Shown piece by piece: positions 41,394 through 47,796 of a stretch of DNA of 47,796 nt. Under the pieces are notes generated by a model that worked only from the letters and a program-made list of their open reading frames with translations, was not told the origin of the DNA and ran no database searches. Position numbers and translations under genes: made by a program. Origin of the DNA: Burkholderiales bacterium (GTDB lineage: Bacteria > Pseudomonadota > Gammaproteobacteria > Burkholderiales > Burkholderiaceae_B); assembly GCA_021300475.1 (NCBI GenBank), contig JAJTDO010000004.1, forward strand, positions 1 through 47,796, written 5' to 3'. Position 1 is the first letter of the stretch, and each line of letters starts with the position of its first letter.

Positions 41394-42047
41394 ATGAAGA
41401 AAAATGATCAAACCGAGGTGTTGCCGCGTTTGTATGGTGGTGAAGAGGGCGGTGAGCGGGTGGCTCGCCGCAAGCAACAATTCATGGATGCCGGCCTGCG
41501 ATTGTTCGGTTCAGGTGGCTACCGCTCTGCCACGGTGAGGGCGCTTTGCAAAGAGGCAAAACTCACAGACCGATATTTTTATGAGTCTTTCACTTCAACA
41601 GAACAACTGTTGATTGAGGTCTACCAACGCGAAATTGCAATCATTGAGTCAAAACTGCTGGCGGCGGTGGGTGAATTGGGGCCTGATTCCAAGTTGCAGC
41701 AAGTTGTTGAGCGTGCGTTGGACATGTTTTTTCAGGCGGTGGAAAACCCATTGGTGGCCCGCACTGTCTGGGTTGAAATTCTGGGTGTCAGCCCCACCGT
41801 TGATCGGGTTTATTATGACGCCATGGCCCGCTTCGGCGCGATGCTGATGGGTATGGTCCAGGTTGTTTATCCGAACTGGAAAATTCCCGTGGTGCAACGC
41901 CAAATTCTCGCCAACAGCATTGTGGGTGCCATCAACCAAAGTACCACCAATTGGCTGATCAGTGGTTTTCAGCAAAAGCGGCAAGATTTGGTGGCGGCCA
42001 ACAGTTTGTTGTTTAAAGGCTTGATCAGTGTGATAGAGGTTGAATAA
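41394..42047 (+). CDS. TetR-family regulator of the oxidative cluster
   Basis: A 217-residue TetR-type protein. The HTH (about 22-66) reads RKQQFMDAGLRLFGSGGYRS...VRALCKEAKLTDRYFYESFT. The C-terminal domain is helical, about 150 residues. It is divergent from the hydrolase across motif copy B. Its likely targets also include the ALDH gene (copy A) and the flavin monooxygenase-SDR pair (copy C). The ligand is unknown; a hydrophobic ketone or fatty derivative would fit the enzymes. No strong Shine-Dalgarno is visible. Confidence 0.85.
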   Translation: MKKNDQTEVLPRLYGGEEGGERVARRKQQFMDAGLRLFGSGGYRSATVRALCKEAKLTDRYFYESFTSTEQLLIEVYQREIAIIESKLLAAVGELGPDSKLQQVVERALDMFFQAVENPLVARTVWVEILGVSPTVDRVYYDAMARFGAMLMGMVQVVYPNWKIPVVQRQILANSIVGAINQSTTNWLISGFQQKRQDLVAANSLLFKGLISVIEVE

Positions 42048-42065
42048 TAGGGGTTGAACAGTCAG

Positions 42066-42088
42066 CGGTTCAAGGTTTCCCTGAACCG
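42066..42088. terminator. Hairpin between convergent TetR and SDR genes
   Basis: CGGTTCA-AGGTTTCCC-TGAACCG is a 7-bp perfect stem between two convergent genes. It has only a weak T-rich tail. Confidence 0.45.
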
Positions 42089-42115
42089 TTGCTTTCTGTT
42101 CTCATCCATTGCGAA

Positions 42116-42952
42116 TTAACGAATGCCTGCCCGCTTGTAGGGTTCCAGATTCAGCGTTTTCTTGACATCAGACCAAACGATCCGGTTCAGCCATTTCAGA
42201 GGCACAAAATTAGAGCCTAGCCATGTCTTGTAGCTGTTGTTGCCATACACCACTTTAACCACCCCATTTTCAAGGGCCTGTCGAACCACGCGTGCGATGT
42301 CGTCAGGGCTGGTGGTCAGGTAGCGTTCATTGAACTTGCTGAAGTCGGCCCCTTCCTGCGTGTTCGTGGCAATGTTGGTGGCAATACCGCCTGGGTGAAC
42401 CAGATGAACACCAACGTTGGTTTGACACAGTTCCGTCATCAATGCTTCGCTGAAACCTCGAACGGCAAATTTTGAGGCACTGTAGTCGGTGTGGCTGGGC
42501 GCTCCGACCAAACCGAATATGCTGGAAACATTGACAATGTGACCGCTGTTTTTGCGCATCAACTCTGGCAGGAACGCTTTGGTGCCGTACAGCACACCGT
42601 AGAAGTTGATGCCCATGACGCGCTCGTAGCTTTCAATTGACGTGTCCCAACCGGGCAGGCCAGCCCCGGCCACACCGGCGTTGTTGATCACCACATCCAC
42701 GGTGCCAAAACGCTGCATCACCGAATCTGCAAACGCAAACATCGCCGCACGGTCTGCCACGCTGAAAACAGCTTGCAACACTTCTGCATTCGTAGCGGCC
42801 TTCACCAGTTCGACGGTTTGTGCCAAACCCGTTGCGTCATAGTCCATCAAAGCCAGATGCGCACCGCAGCGTGCAAACTCCATTGCATAAGAGCGCCCCA
42901 TGCCAGAGCCCGCACCAGTGACCACCACAACCTTGTCTTTGAATTTGTTCAT
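42116..42952 (-). CDS. Short-chain dehydrogenase/reductase
   Basis: A 278-residue SDR. The cofactor motif is VVTGAGSGMGRSYA, then NNAGVAGAG, the catalytic Ser in NVSSIFG, and Tyr-x3-Lys in YSASKFAVRG. Classical SDRs of this length reduce or oxidise hydroxyl/keto groups. The C-terminal roughly 45 residues (NNSYKTWLGSNFVPLKWLNR) are basic and aromatic. It is 27 nt downstream of the flavin monooxygenase, so they are a pair; the SDR could supply the ketone used by that enzyme. Confidence 0.88.
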   Translation of the reverse strand: MNKFKDKVVVVTGAGSGMGRSYAMEFARCGAHLALMDYDATGLAQTVELVKAATNAEVLQAVFSVADRAAMFAFADSVMQRFGTVDVVINNAGVAGAGLPGWDTSIESYERVMGINFYGVLYGTKAFLPELMRKNSGHIVNVSSIFGLVGAPSHTDYSASKFAVRGFSEALMTELCQTNVGVHLVHPGGIATNIATNTQEGADFSKFNERYLTTSPDDIARVVRQALENGVVKVVYGNNSYKTWLGSNFVPLKWLNRIVWSDVKKTLNLEPYKRAGIR

Positions 42953-42979
42953 GTCTTGTCTCCGTTTGAGTGTTATTTT

Positions 42980-44437
42980 TTATTTAAAAATGTGGTGAGC
43001 AGGTTTGAAGTTATTGGCCATCTGGCGGTAGGTGAAGCTAAAACCCGGGAACATGGCAATGACGTGACCGCTCTTGCTCTGATACCAACTGTTGCAACCA
43101 CCTGTTTTCCAAACGGTTTTGTTCATTTCGCTGTGCACCATGCCGGTGTAGTCGGCTTCTGCCTGCGGCTTGATGTCCACGGTGTTTTTGCCACGCTGCT
43201 TCATCGCATCAATGCTTTTCATGATGTAGTTCATTTGCGCTTCAATCACGAAAATCGCCGAAGTGTGGCCAATGCCAGTGTTCGGTCCGGTCACGATGTA
43301 CAGGTTCGGAAAGCCGGGTACGCAGGTGCCCAAGTAGGCCCGTGGGTATTCTTTCCAAACCGATGCCAAGGTTTTACCGTCACGCCCTGTGACCGGGTAG
43401 GAAATGACACCATCGGTTGCATCGTAGCCTGTGGAATAAACAATCAGATCGAGATCCAGATGTTCGCCGCTGGCCGTTTCAATGCCGGTTTCCGTGATGC
43501 GCTTGATACCGTCGGTTTTGTCATGCAGGGAAACATTCGGACGGCTTAGCGCCGGGTACAGCGTGTTGGACAAAATAATGCGCTTGCAGCCAATGGTGAA
43601 ATCAGGCGTCAGTTTGGCGCGCAACACAGGGTCCGCCACCTGGGTTTCAATGTGGCGCAGCGCCTTTTTTTGCGCAAACAGATTCAACATCGCTTTTGAA
43701 TATTTGAAGCCGATAACGCGGCTTTCCAGCGACCAGTAAATGGCTGTGCGCAGCGCTTTGTACAGCGGGCGCAGGCTCAGCAGTTTGCGCTGCAGGGGGC
43801 TGAACTTGTGGTCTGGGCGTGGCAATACCCAATGCGGGCTGCGCTGAAATACATGAAGTTTGCCGCAATCACCTGCAATGGCTGGAATGGCCTGCGCCGC
43901 ACTGGCGCCGCTGCCAATAATGGCCACGCGTTTGCCTTTGTAGTCGAAGGAATGGTCCCAGTTGTTGGTGTGGAAGGTTTTGCCCTTGAAGGTGTCGCGT
44001 CCGGGGAAGTTGGGTGTTACCGGTGTGCTCAGTGGGCCGGAGGCATTGATCAAGATGTTGGCTGCAATAACGCCTTGACCTTCGGTGGCGATGTGCCAGC
44101 GTTGCTCGCTTTCTTGCCACGAAACACTGACCACATTGGTGTTGGTCAGTGTTTTTTCACGCAGCTTGTATTTATCAATGACATGGTTGGTGTATTGTTG
44201 AAGTTCCGATTGCTCGGCAAACATCTGGCTCCAGTCGTAGGGCTCGTGCGAAATGGAATAGAGCGGTGACTGCACGTCCACGGCTGCGCCGGGGTAACTG
44301 TTTTGACACCAGGTGCCTCCCATGAAACTGCGACGTTCAAGAATCACAAAATCTGTAATGCCTTTTTTAATCAGGTTGATGGCTGAGCATTGACCGCCGA
44401 ATCCGCTGCCGATAATAACGACGTGATGAGTTTTCAT
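42980..44437 (-). CDS. Baeyer-Villiger-type flavin monooxygenase
   Basis: A 485-residue FAD/NADPH enzyme. The first Rossmann motif is IIGSGFGGQCSAINL, the second IIGSGASAAQ (about 173-182). The fingerprint FKGKTFHTNNWD matches F-x-G-x3-H-x3-W of Baeyer-Villiger monooxygenases, with Asp in place of the common Pro at the end. An active-site-adjacent GGTWCQNSYPGAAVDV also fits. It inserts oxygen next to a carbonyl, giving an ester or lactone. The neighbouring hydrolase, SDR and ALDH could complete the breakdown. The start region carries motif copy C 26 nt upstream. Confidence 0.88.
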   Translation of the reverse strand: MKTHHVVIIGSGFGGQCSAINLIKKGITDFVILERRSFMGGTWCQNSYPGAAVDVQSPLYSISHEPYDWSQMFAEQSELQQYTNHVIDKYKLREKTLTNTNVVSVSWQESEQRWHIATEGQGVIAANILINASGPLSTPVTPNFPGRDTFKGKTFHTNNWDHSFDYKGKRVAIIGSGASAAQAIPAIAGDCGKLHVFQRSPHWVLPRPDHKFSPLQRKLLSLRPLYKALRTAIYWSLESRVIGFKYSKAMLNLFAQKKALRHIETQVADPVLRAKLTPDFTIGCKRIILSNTLYPALSRPNVSLHDKTDGIKRITETGIETASGEHLDLDLIVYSTGYDATDGVISYPVTGRDGKTLASVWKEYPRAYLGTCVPGFPNLYIVTGPNTGIGHTSAIFVIEAQMNYIMKSIDAMKQRGKNTVDIKPQAEADYTGMVHSEMNKTVWKTGGCNSWYQSKSGHVIAMFPGFSFTYRQMANNFKPAHHIFK

Positions 44438-44462
44438 AAGGTGTCCCCGGTGTTGTTGGTTT

Positions 44463-44500
44463 ATCTGATGTTCGATGTAGTCACTTTACATCGGATGACG
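44463..44500. promoter_or_regulatory. Motif copy C upstream of the flavin monooxygenase
   Basis: ATCTGATGTTCGATGTAGTC followed by ACTTTACATCGGATGACG. The part CGATGTA-N7-TACATCG is a perfect inverted repeat. Twelve of 13 bases at its (G/A)TCACTTTACATC core match copy B. Confidence 0.68.
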
Positions 44501-44594
44501 CGTGTAGTCAAATTTTTTTTATCGAATCGTTTGTCGAGTTACAATCGGGGGTCGGGCACTGGGCCTGTTAATTTGCTTTTTGTAAGGACTGTGT

Positions 44595-44936
44595 GTGAAT
44601 TACCGAAAATATTTGTTGTTGGACAGCGTCTACCTTGGCGATGCAGTCCGCATGGCGCTGGGCATGCCGCCCGAAATGCCTGCCAATTCGCCCCGAGACC
44701 GTGGACGCTACAACAGCATGCTCAAGCAGTACGGTGAGGCATTCGTTGCCGCCTATTCAAAAGACCGCGGCGTGGTGATTCGCTTGGACAAGACAACTGA
44801 GCGCATCAAAGTGAACTTTGTGGCTTGGGTGGTTTTTATGCAAGAGCAGGGTTTGGTTTTGCCCACAGAATTGCAGGCTGAGTATGAACGCTTGACCCAA
44901 AAAAGGGGGGTTGCTGCGCCTCCCCCTCAGGCGTGA
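44595..44936 (+). CDS. Hypothetical cytoplasmic protein
   Basis: A 113-residue protein starting at GTG 44595, with AAGGA about 8 nt upstream. It has no signal peptide or membrane segment. It is predicted mostly helical, with a YNSMLKQYGEAFVAAYSKDR stretch and a Pro-rich C-terminal tail (GVAAPPPQA). No family is recognised. It is convergent with the Cys-rich peptide gene at 44950-45075, 13 nt away. Confidence 0.6.
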   Translation: MNYRKYLLLDSVYLGDAVRMALGMPPEMPANSPRDRGRYNSMLKQYGEAFVAAYSKDRGVVIRLDKTTERIKVNFVAWVVFMQEQGLVLPTELQAEYERLTQKRGVAAPPPQA

Positions 44937-44949
44937 CGCCAGTAGCTTC

Positions 44950-45075
44950 TTAGCAACAAGGCAAATTCAAGGCACAACACAGCGCCCCTGCTTCGCAACA
45001 AGTGCCCGCAAATGCGTAGGTGGTTGCCAAAACGCCGGTCAATAAAATGCCGGTTTTAAGCAATACGGTTTTCAT
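44950..45075 (-). CDS. Secreted 41-residue Cys-rich peptide with three Cys-Cys pairs
   Basis: ATG 45075 has AGGAGA 6 nt upstream. The first 23 residues form a clean Sec signal (MKTVLLKTGILLTGVLATTY then AFA, cut before GTCC). The mature peptide of about 18 residues has Cys pairs at 26-27, 33-34 and 40-41, spaced by EAGAL and ALNLP. That leaves six Cys in the last 16 residues. No Cys lies in the signal. An RpoE/ECF-like promoter at 45129-45156 precedes it by about 54 nt. It could bind soft metals such as copper or form disulfide-linked rings. No known family is recognised and no modifying enzyme is adjacent. Confidence 0.72.
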   Translation of the reverse strand: MKTVLLKTGILLTGVLATTYAFAGTCCEAGALCCALNLPCC

Positions 45076-45128
45076 GGAAATCTCCTGGGCAAGTTGGGGT
45101 AACTGCACAAAATGCTTTTACCTAACTC

Positions 45129-45156
45129 GTAGACAAATCGTGAAGAACTAAGTTCC
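45129..45156 (-). promoter_or_regulatory. RpoE/ECF-type sigma promoter for the Cys-rich peptide
   Basis: On the minus strand, GGAACTT (45150-45156), 15 nt and GTCTAC (45129-45134) match the GGAACTT-N15-GTC(T/A) form of envelope-stress ECF promoters. The rest of the 312-nt gene-free stretch 45076-45387 holds only the hairpin at 45338-45369; no other feature is seen. Confidence 0.65.
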
Positions 45157-45337
45157 ATCTGCACTGTTTCGGCTCATGTTGGCTGGAACGCAAACTGCTT
45201 ATCAACTGGTTTGAACAGAATTTGCCGTCTATTTTTCCCGTGTCGCACAAGGGTTTTATGTGGTGTGTGTATCCGAGTTTATTGCAATTCGCAGCCTTCA
45301 TGCACGGTCGCGTTAAAAATTTGACTGAAGTCTGACG

Positions 45338-45369
45338 CCCCTGCCAAGAAGCGATGCTTCTTGCAGGGG
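45338..45369. terminator. Hairpin downstream of the carbonic-anhydrase-like gene
   Basis: CCCCTGC-C-AAGAAGC / GCTTCTT-GCAGGGG is a 14-bp stem with one bulged C and a 3-nt loop, 18 nt past the stop of the gene at 45388-46242. It has no clear T-tract. Confidence 0.55.
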
Positions 45370-45387
45370 AATTGGTTAGCGCATGGC

Positions 45388-46242
45388 TTAATGAATCGCT
45401 GACAACAGTTTCGGGTTGGTTACCAAGTTGCGAACGCCGTGCGCATGGTCTTCCTTGAATACGTTGCCCTCACACCATTTTCCCACCGAGGCGGCATTGA
45501 CTTTCAACACCTTGGGCTTGACGCTCCAGGACACCTGCAAGGGTGAGCCTTTCTCGTTGTAGGAAGGGCCTGTGGTTGAACCTGCATACTGAATGGGTTT
45601 GCCGGTGTTCATGGGCATATTCACCGCGCGGTTTAACCCATTTATAACGCCGGGTTCCACCAGTTTGCTGAAATCGGCAGCCTTGGCATCATTGACCAAA
45701 ACCAACACTTGCGCCTCAACACGCAACTGCGGGTTTTTATCTGTTTCGCTCAGGCAGGCACCCAGTGTTTCGCCAGGTTGTACTTGCGCAGTGCTGTGAA
45801 CATAATGCAACTCAATGGTGTCGCCGACGTTCAAACCACCGTGATCGCTTTTGCAAACATCTTCGTTTAGCGCTTGGCTTTCAGTGGCCTTGAGTTTGCG
45901 GTCATAGACATAACCTGCCTGATAGCCGTGGCCATCACCAGAATTCGCAGGCTTTGTAAATTCACCGCCTTTGTGTTCTGCATTTTTGTGAAAATGAATA
46001 TTGCAAAGGTTCATTTTTTGAAAGGGTGGGGCTGCAGAAAACAACCTCTGATTCTGACCCTTCGACAGGGCCAAGTCGCGAGGCGATTGTGGACCGAATC
46101 CTTTGCCCTCAGTAGCGGCTGACAGCGCCGCGTTTTGTCGGTTCAATTCAGAGTCACCCGCTGCCGAAACTGCCTCGTGGGAATAAGCCGCCTGCCCGAA
46201 CAGCGCAGCAATCGTTGCCGCAAACACCAGAGTTTTTTGCAT
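45388..46242 (-). CDS. Delta-class-carbonic-anhydrase-like secreted protein
   Basis: A 284-residue exported protein. The signal peptide is about 1-21 (LVFAATIAALFGQAAYSHE). The stretch CNIHFHKNAEHKGGEF (about 78-93) places His-x-His and a downstream Glu-His as in zinc sites of carbonic anhydrases. The later VGDTIELHYVHSTAQVQPGE and the paired Cys (CNIHFH, DVCKSDHGG, GACLSE, KWCEGN) fit the delta-class/cadmium-carbonic-anhydrase-repeat proteins. It would interconvert CO2 and bicarbonate in the periplasm. The family call is from recognition and is unverified. A gamma-class-like protein is also in the window (25101-25661). Confidence 0.62.
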   Translation of the reverse strand: MQKTLVFAATIAALFGQAAYSHEAVSAAGDSELNRQNAALSAATEGKGFGPQSPRDLALSKGQNQRLFSAAPPFQKMNLCNIHFHKNAEHKGGEFTKPANSGDGHGYQAGYVYDRKLKATESQALNEDVCKSDHGGLNVGDTIELHYVHSTAQVQPGETLGACLSETDKNPQLRVEAQVLVLVNDAKAADFSKLVEPGVINGLNRAVNMPMNTGKPIQYAGSTTGPSYNEKGSPLQVSWSVKPKVLKVNAASVGKWCEGNVFKEDHAHGVRNLVTNPKLLSAIH

Positions 46243-46477
46243 TGTTACAAACCTTTTTCTTTGTAAATAAGGTTTGCAAGTTTGCCGCCACTCACACGCA
46301 AGGTAACTTGTGATCAGGGCGGTAAATATGGTTCAGTTTTGCCCTTCACAGATGAAAGCGGCACAGTTGCACTAGGTTGTCTGAGATACTCGGCGTGTGC
46401 CGCACCCTTACAGTGGTGCGGCGATGAATGCCCGCGCTTGTTGCTTGCCAACGGCGGGGGCCAAAAAAGGAATAAAA

Positions 46478-47368
46478 ATGATTGACCACAACAATAAAGT
46501 GAAGCGCAAGCAGGTGGCCGCGGATCTGATTGCATCTGTGGTGGCCAACCACGCAACACACCCGGAGCCTGATGCACCCACGGTCATTCTTGAAATGGGC
46601 CAGCCCTCACACGCGCGCGTGGATGGCACATTAAAGGATATGAACGCGCGTTACAGCGCCTGGCACTATGGATTCTGGAGCCGTTGCAATCTGGGCGATC
46701 GCCGTTGGTTTTGGGTTGCGCAAGCCTACGGACGAAAGTGTTTGGTGGACTGGGTGGTTTATGGGTTTGCAGAGTCTGAACGCCAGGCGGTGGCGGATGC
46801 CCATCAAGCCATCACTGAAGATTTCCCTGTCGGCTTTTGTTTCAGGTGGGGCAGCGCAGCCGGTGCAGCAGACACTTATGCAGACCATTTCGCAAAAAAA
46901 CCATGGTTTGCTGATAACTGGCGCAAGCGATTTCCTTTGTGGGCCCATCAAGCCCATCTTTACGCGTATGACGCATCAGGCGACTCGCTACACGCACCGC
47001 AAGAGAACACCCTGCGCGTTGTGGCTGTTACACAGGAGAGTGTGTTTGTTTATCGCCCATCTTTTGTTGCCACGGAGCAAGCTTCAAACTTTGACATGCA
47101 ACGCGTCTTGACGCGTGATTGCATCCCCCTTAGCCGCGAGGCATTGGAGACAGAGGGCCGTGCAACCCACCCGAAGGCCTCACTGGTCTGCTATGTGGAG
47201 TCTCAATCGCTCCGACGCAGCATTCATGCGGCGGCCCTACGCCCCCGTGTGGAGGCCTTGCGCCGGACGATGCAAAAAGAGCACCCGGACAAGGGTGGCG
47301 ACATTGAGGCGTTTATGTCAGCACAACAGGAATATAAAAGACTGAGGCGAGATGCCGCTGGTGAGTGA
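46478..47368 (+). CDS. Uncharacterised protein with J-domain-like C-terminus
   Basis: A 296-residue protein starting at ATG 46478, with AAGGA 8 nt upstream. The first roughly 240 residues are not recognised; they are rich in aromatic residues (SAWHYGFWSRCNLGDRRWFW; WFADNWRKRFPLWAHQAH). The C-terminus has HPDKGGDIEAFMSAQQEYKR, the HPD motif and helix III of a DnaJ domain, preceded by a basic helix (LRPRVEALRRTMQKE). It is a co-chaperone-like tail in which the J-domain is last, not first. It lies about 50 nt from the island boundary. Confidence 0.65.
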   Translation: MIDHNNKVKRKQVAADLIASVVANHATHPEPDAPTVILEMGQPSHARVDGTLKDMNARYSAWHYGFWSRCNLGDRRWFWVAQAYGRKCLVDWVVYGFAESERQAVADAHQAITEDFPVGFCFRWGSAAGAADTYADHFAKKPWFADNWRKRFPLWAHQAHLYAYDASGDSLHAPQENTLRVVAVTQESVFVYRPSFVATEQASNFDMQRVLTRDCIPLSREALETEGRATHPKASLVCYVESQSLRRSIHAAALRPRVEALRRTMQKEHPDKGGDIEAFMSAQQEYKRLRRDAAGE

Positions 47369-47418
47369 CTGCCCGTCGGGGGTGGGGTTGGTTAGAATTC
47401 TGATTTTGAAAGGATTTT

Positions 47419-47461
47419 TGGTGGGTCGGGCGAGATTCGAACTCGCGACCAACGGATTAAA
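47419..47461 (-). tRNA. 3' fragment of a tRNA-Lys gene (probable attachment site)
   Basis: On the minus strand the sequence reads TTTAATCCGTTGG, then a T-arm (GCGAG-TTCGAAT-CTCGC), then an acceptor 3' strand with encoded CCA (CCGACCCACCA). This is the anticodon-to-end half of a tRNA-Lys(TTT). The 5' half is missing; the sequence to the right does not continue as a tRNA. Such 43-nt fragments arise when an island integrates into a tRNA gene and displaces the original 3' end. Confidence 0.85.
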
Positions 47462-47696
47462 GGTTCTTTATAGGGGTGTTCTTCTGTGTTGATCGGTTTT
47501 AATTGATCTTAACGTTTTTTCGTATTCATGCTTGTGGTGCACTCATACTTACAGACTAGTTACAGATTTTGTGAGTGTTTAAATGCCGCGCCAAACCGTA
47601 AAACCCAAAAAAGAACAGCGCCCACCCCTGAGCATCCTATAAGGGGTTTAAGCAGCAAACAGAAAATATATATAAATCTATGCTAAGCTATCAAAT

Positions 47697-47796
47697 ATGA
47701 ATAGATATGTAAGCATAGGCGAAGCAGCAGAGGCGTTGGGCGTGTCAATTGCGACACTGCGGCGATGGGAGGCCGATGGAAAACTTGCTGCCGAAC
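47697..47796 (+). CDS. tnpA: IS607-type serine recombinase (TnpA), N-terminus (partial)
   Basis: An open frame from ATG 47697 runs off the right edge. The visible 33 residues begin MNRYVSIGEAAEALGVSIAT and continue LRRWEADGKLAAE. This is the MerR-like helix-turn-helix that leads the serine recombinases of IS607-type elements. The catalytic Ser domain lies beyond the window. The 235-nt AT-rich stretch before it (47462-47696) contains no gene I can support and presumably holds the element's left end. Confidence 0.75.
   Translation, partial: MNRYVSIGEAAEALGVSIATLRRWEADGKLAAE

Noticed and set aside
44950-45075. The Cys-rich peptide as a modified RiPP such as methanobactin
   Set aside because: No mbnB/mbnC-like or radical SAM modifying gene is adjacent, and it has a Sec-type signal rather than a RiPP leader.
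1-47796. CRISPR array
   Set aside because: No run of regularly spaced direct repeats was seen anywhere in the window. The recurring motifs found are promoter elements or hairpins.

Overview
The window looks like a chromosomal segment of a free-living, aerobic betaproteobacterium. Gene content and protein style point to Burkholderiales, perhaps Limnobacter-like; this is inferred from recognition, not from a search. It contains a complete PQQ-dependent alcohol oxidation locus, a phosphate uptake operon, a heavy-metal RND efflux operon with a chromate transporter, a TetR-linked cluster of oxidative enzymes, and the edge of a mobile island at the right end.

Region 1 (1-21433) is an alcohol-oxidation locus. 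It holds a periplasmic quinoprotein dehydrogenase with the extra Asp typical of lanthanide-dependent enzymes, a PedF-like cytochrome c, a MxaJ/XoxJ-like binding protein, a porin, a two-component system, an AcoR-like sigma-54 activator, and pqqABCDE followed by an ABC exporter. Near-consensus sigma-54 promoters (TGGCACG-N4-TTGC or a one-base variant) precede the dehydrogenase, the cytochrome, the porin and pqqA. Each has a TGTGACA/TGTCAC-type element upstream, so the locus appears to be one sigma-54 regulon under its own activator. Downstream of the activator, and tightly coupled to it, run a YVTN beta-propeller protein and a four-gene cassette: a TolQ/ExbB-like channel, an ExbD-like protein with a periplasmic extension, a small membrane protein and a lipoprotein. 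I do not recognise this cassette as a named system. A tnpB-only IS200/IS605-type element sits between an xre gene and a remnant that may be hipA.

Region 2 (21430-25661) holds a MazEF-type toxin-antitoxin pair whose first gene overlaps the ABC permease stop codon, a hydrolase/TetR pair with a palindromic operator, a RidA/solute-binding-protein pair and a gamma-carbonic-anhydrase-like protein. Region 3 (25703-29651) is pstSCAB with a Pho-box candidate; phoU, phoB and phoR are not in the window. Region 4 (29805-37238) is a czcCBA-type efflux operon ending in a PII-like gene, then a convergent chrA.

Region 5 (37323-44500) encodes an aldehyde dehydrogenase, a WS/DGAT-like acyltransferase, an alpha/beta hydrolase, a TetR regulator, an SDR and a Baeyer-Villiger-type flavin monooxygenase. 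Three copies of a related, partly palindromic motif lie in its promoter regions and probably define the TetR regulon. Region 6 (44595-47368) contains a 41-codon secreted peptide with three Cys-Cys pairs behind an RpoE/ECF-like promoter, a delta-class-carbonic-anhydrase-like protein and a protein with a J-domain-like C-terminus. The window ends with a 43-nt 3' fragment of a tRNA-Lys gene, probably an island attachment site, and the start of an IS607-type recombinase gene.
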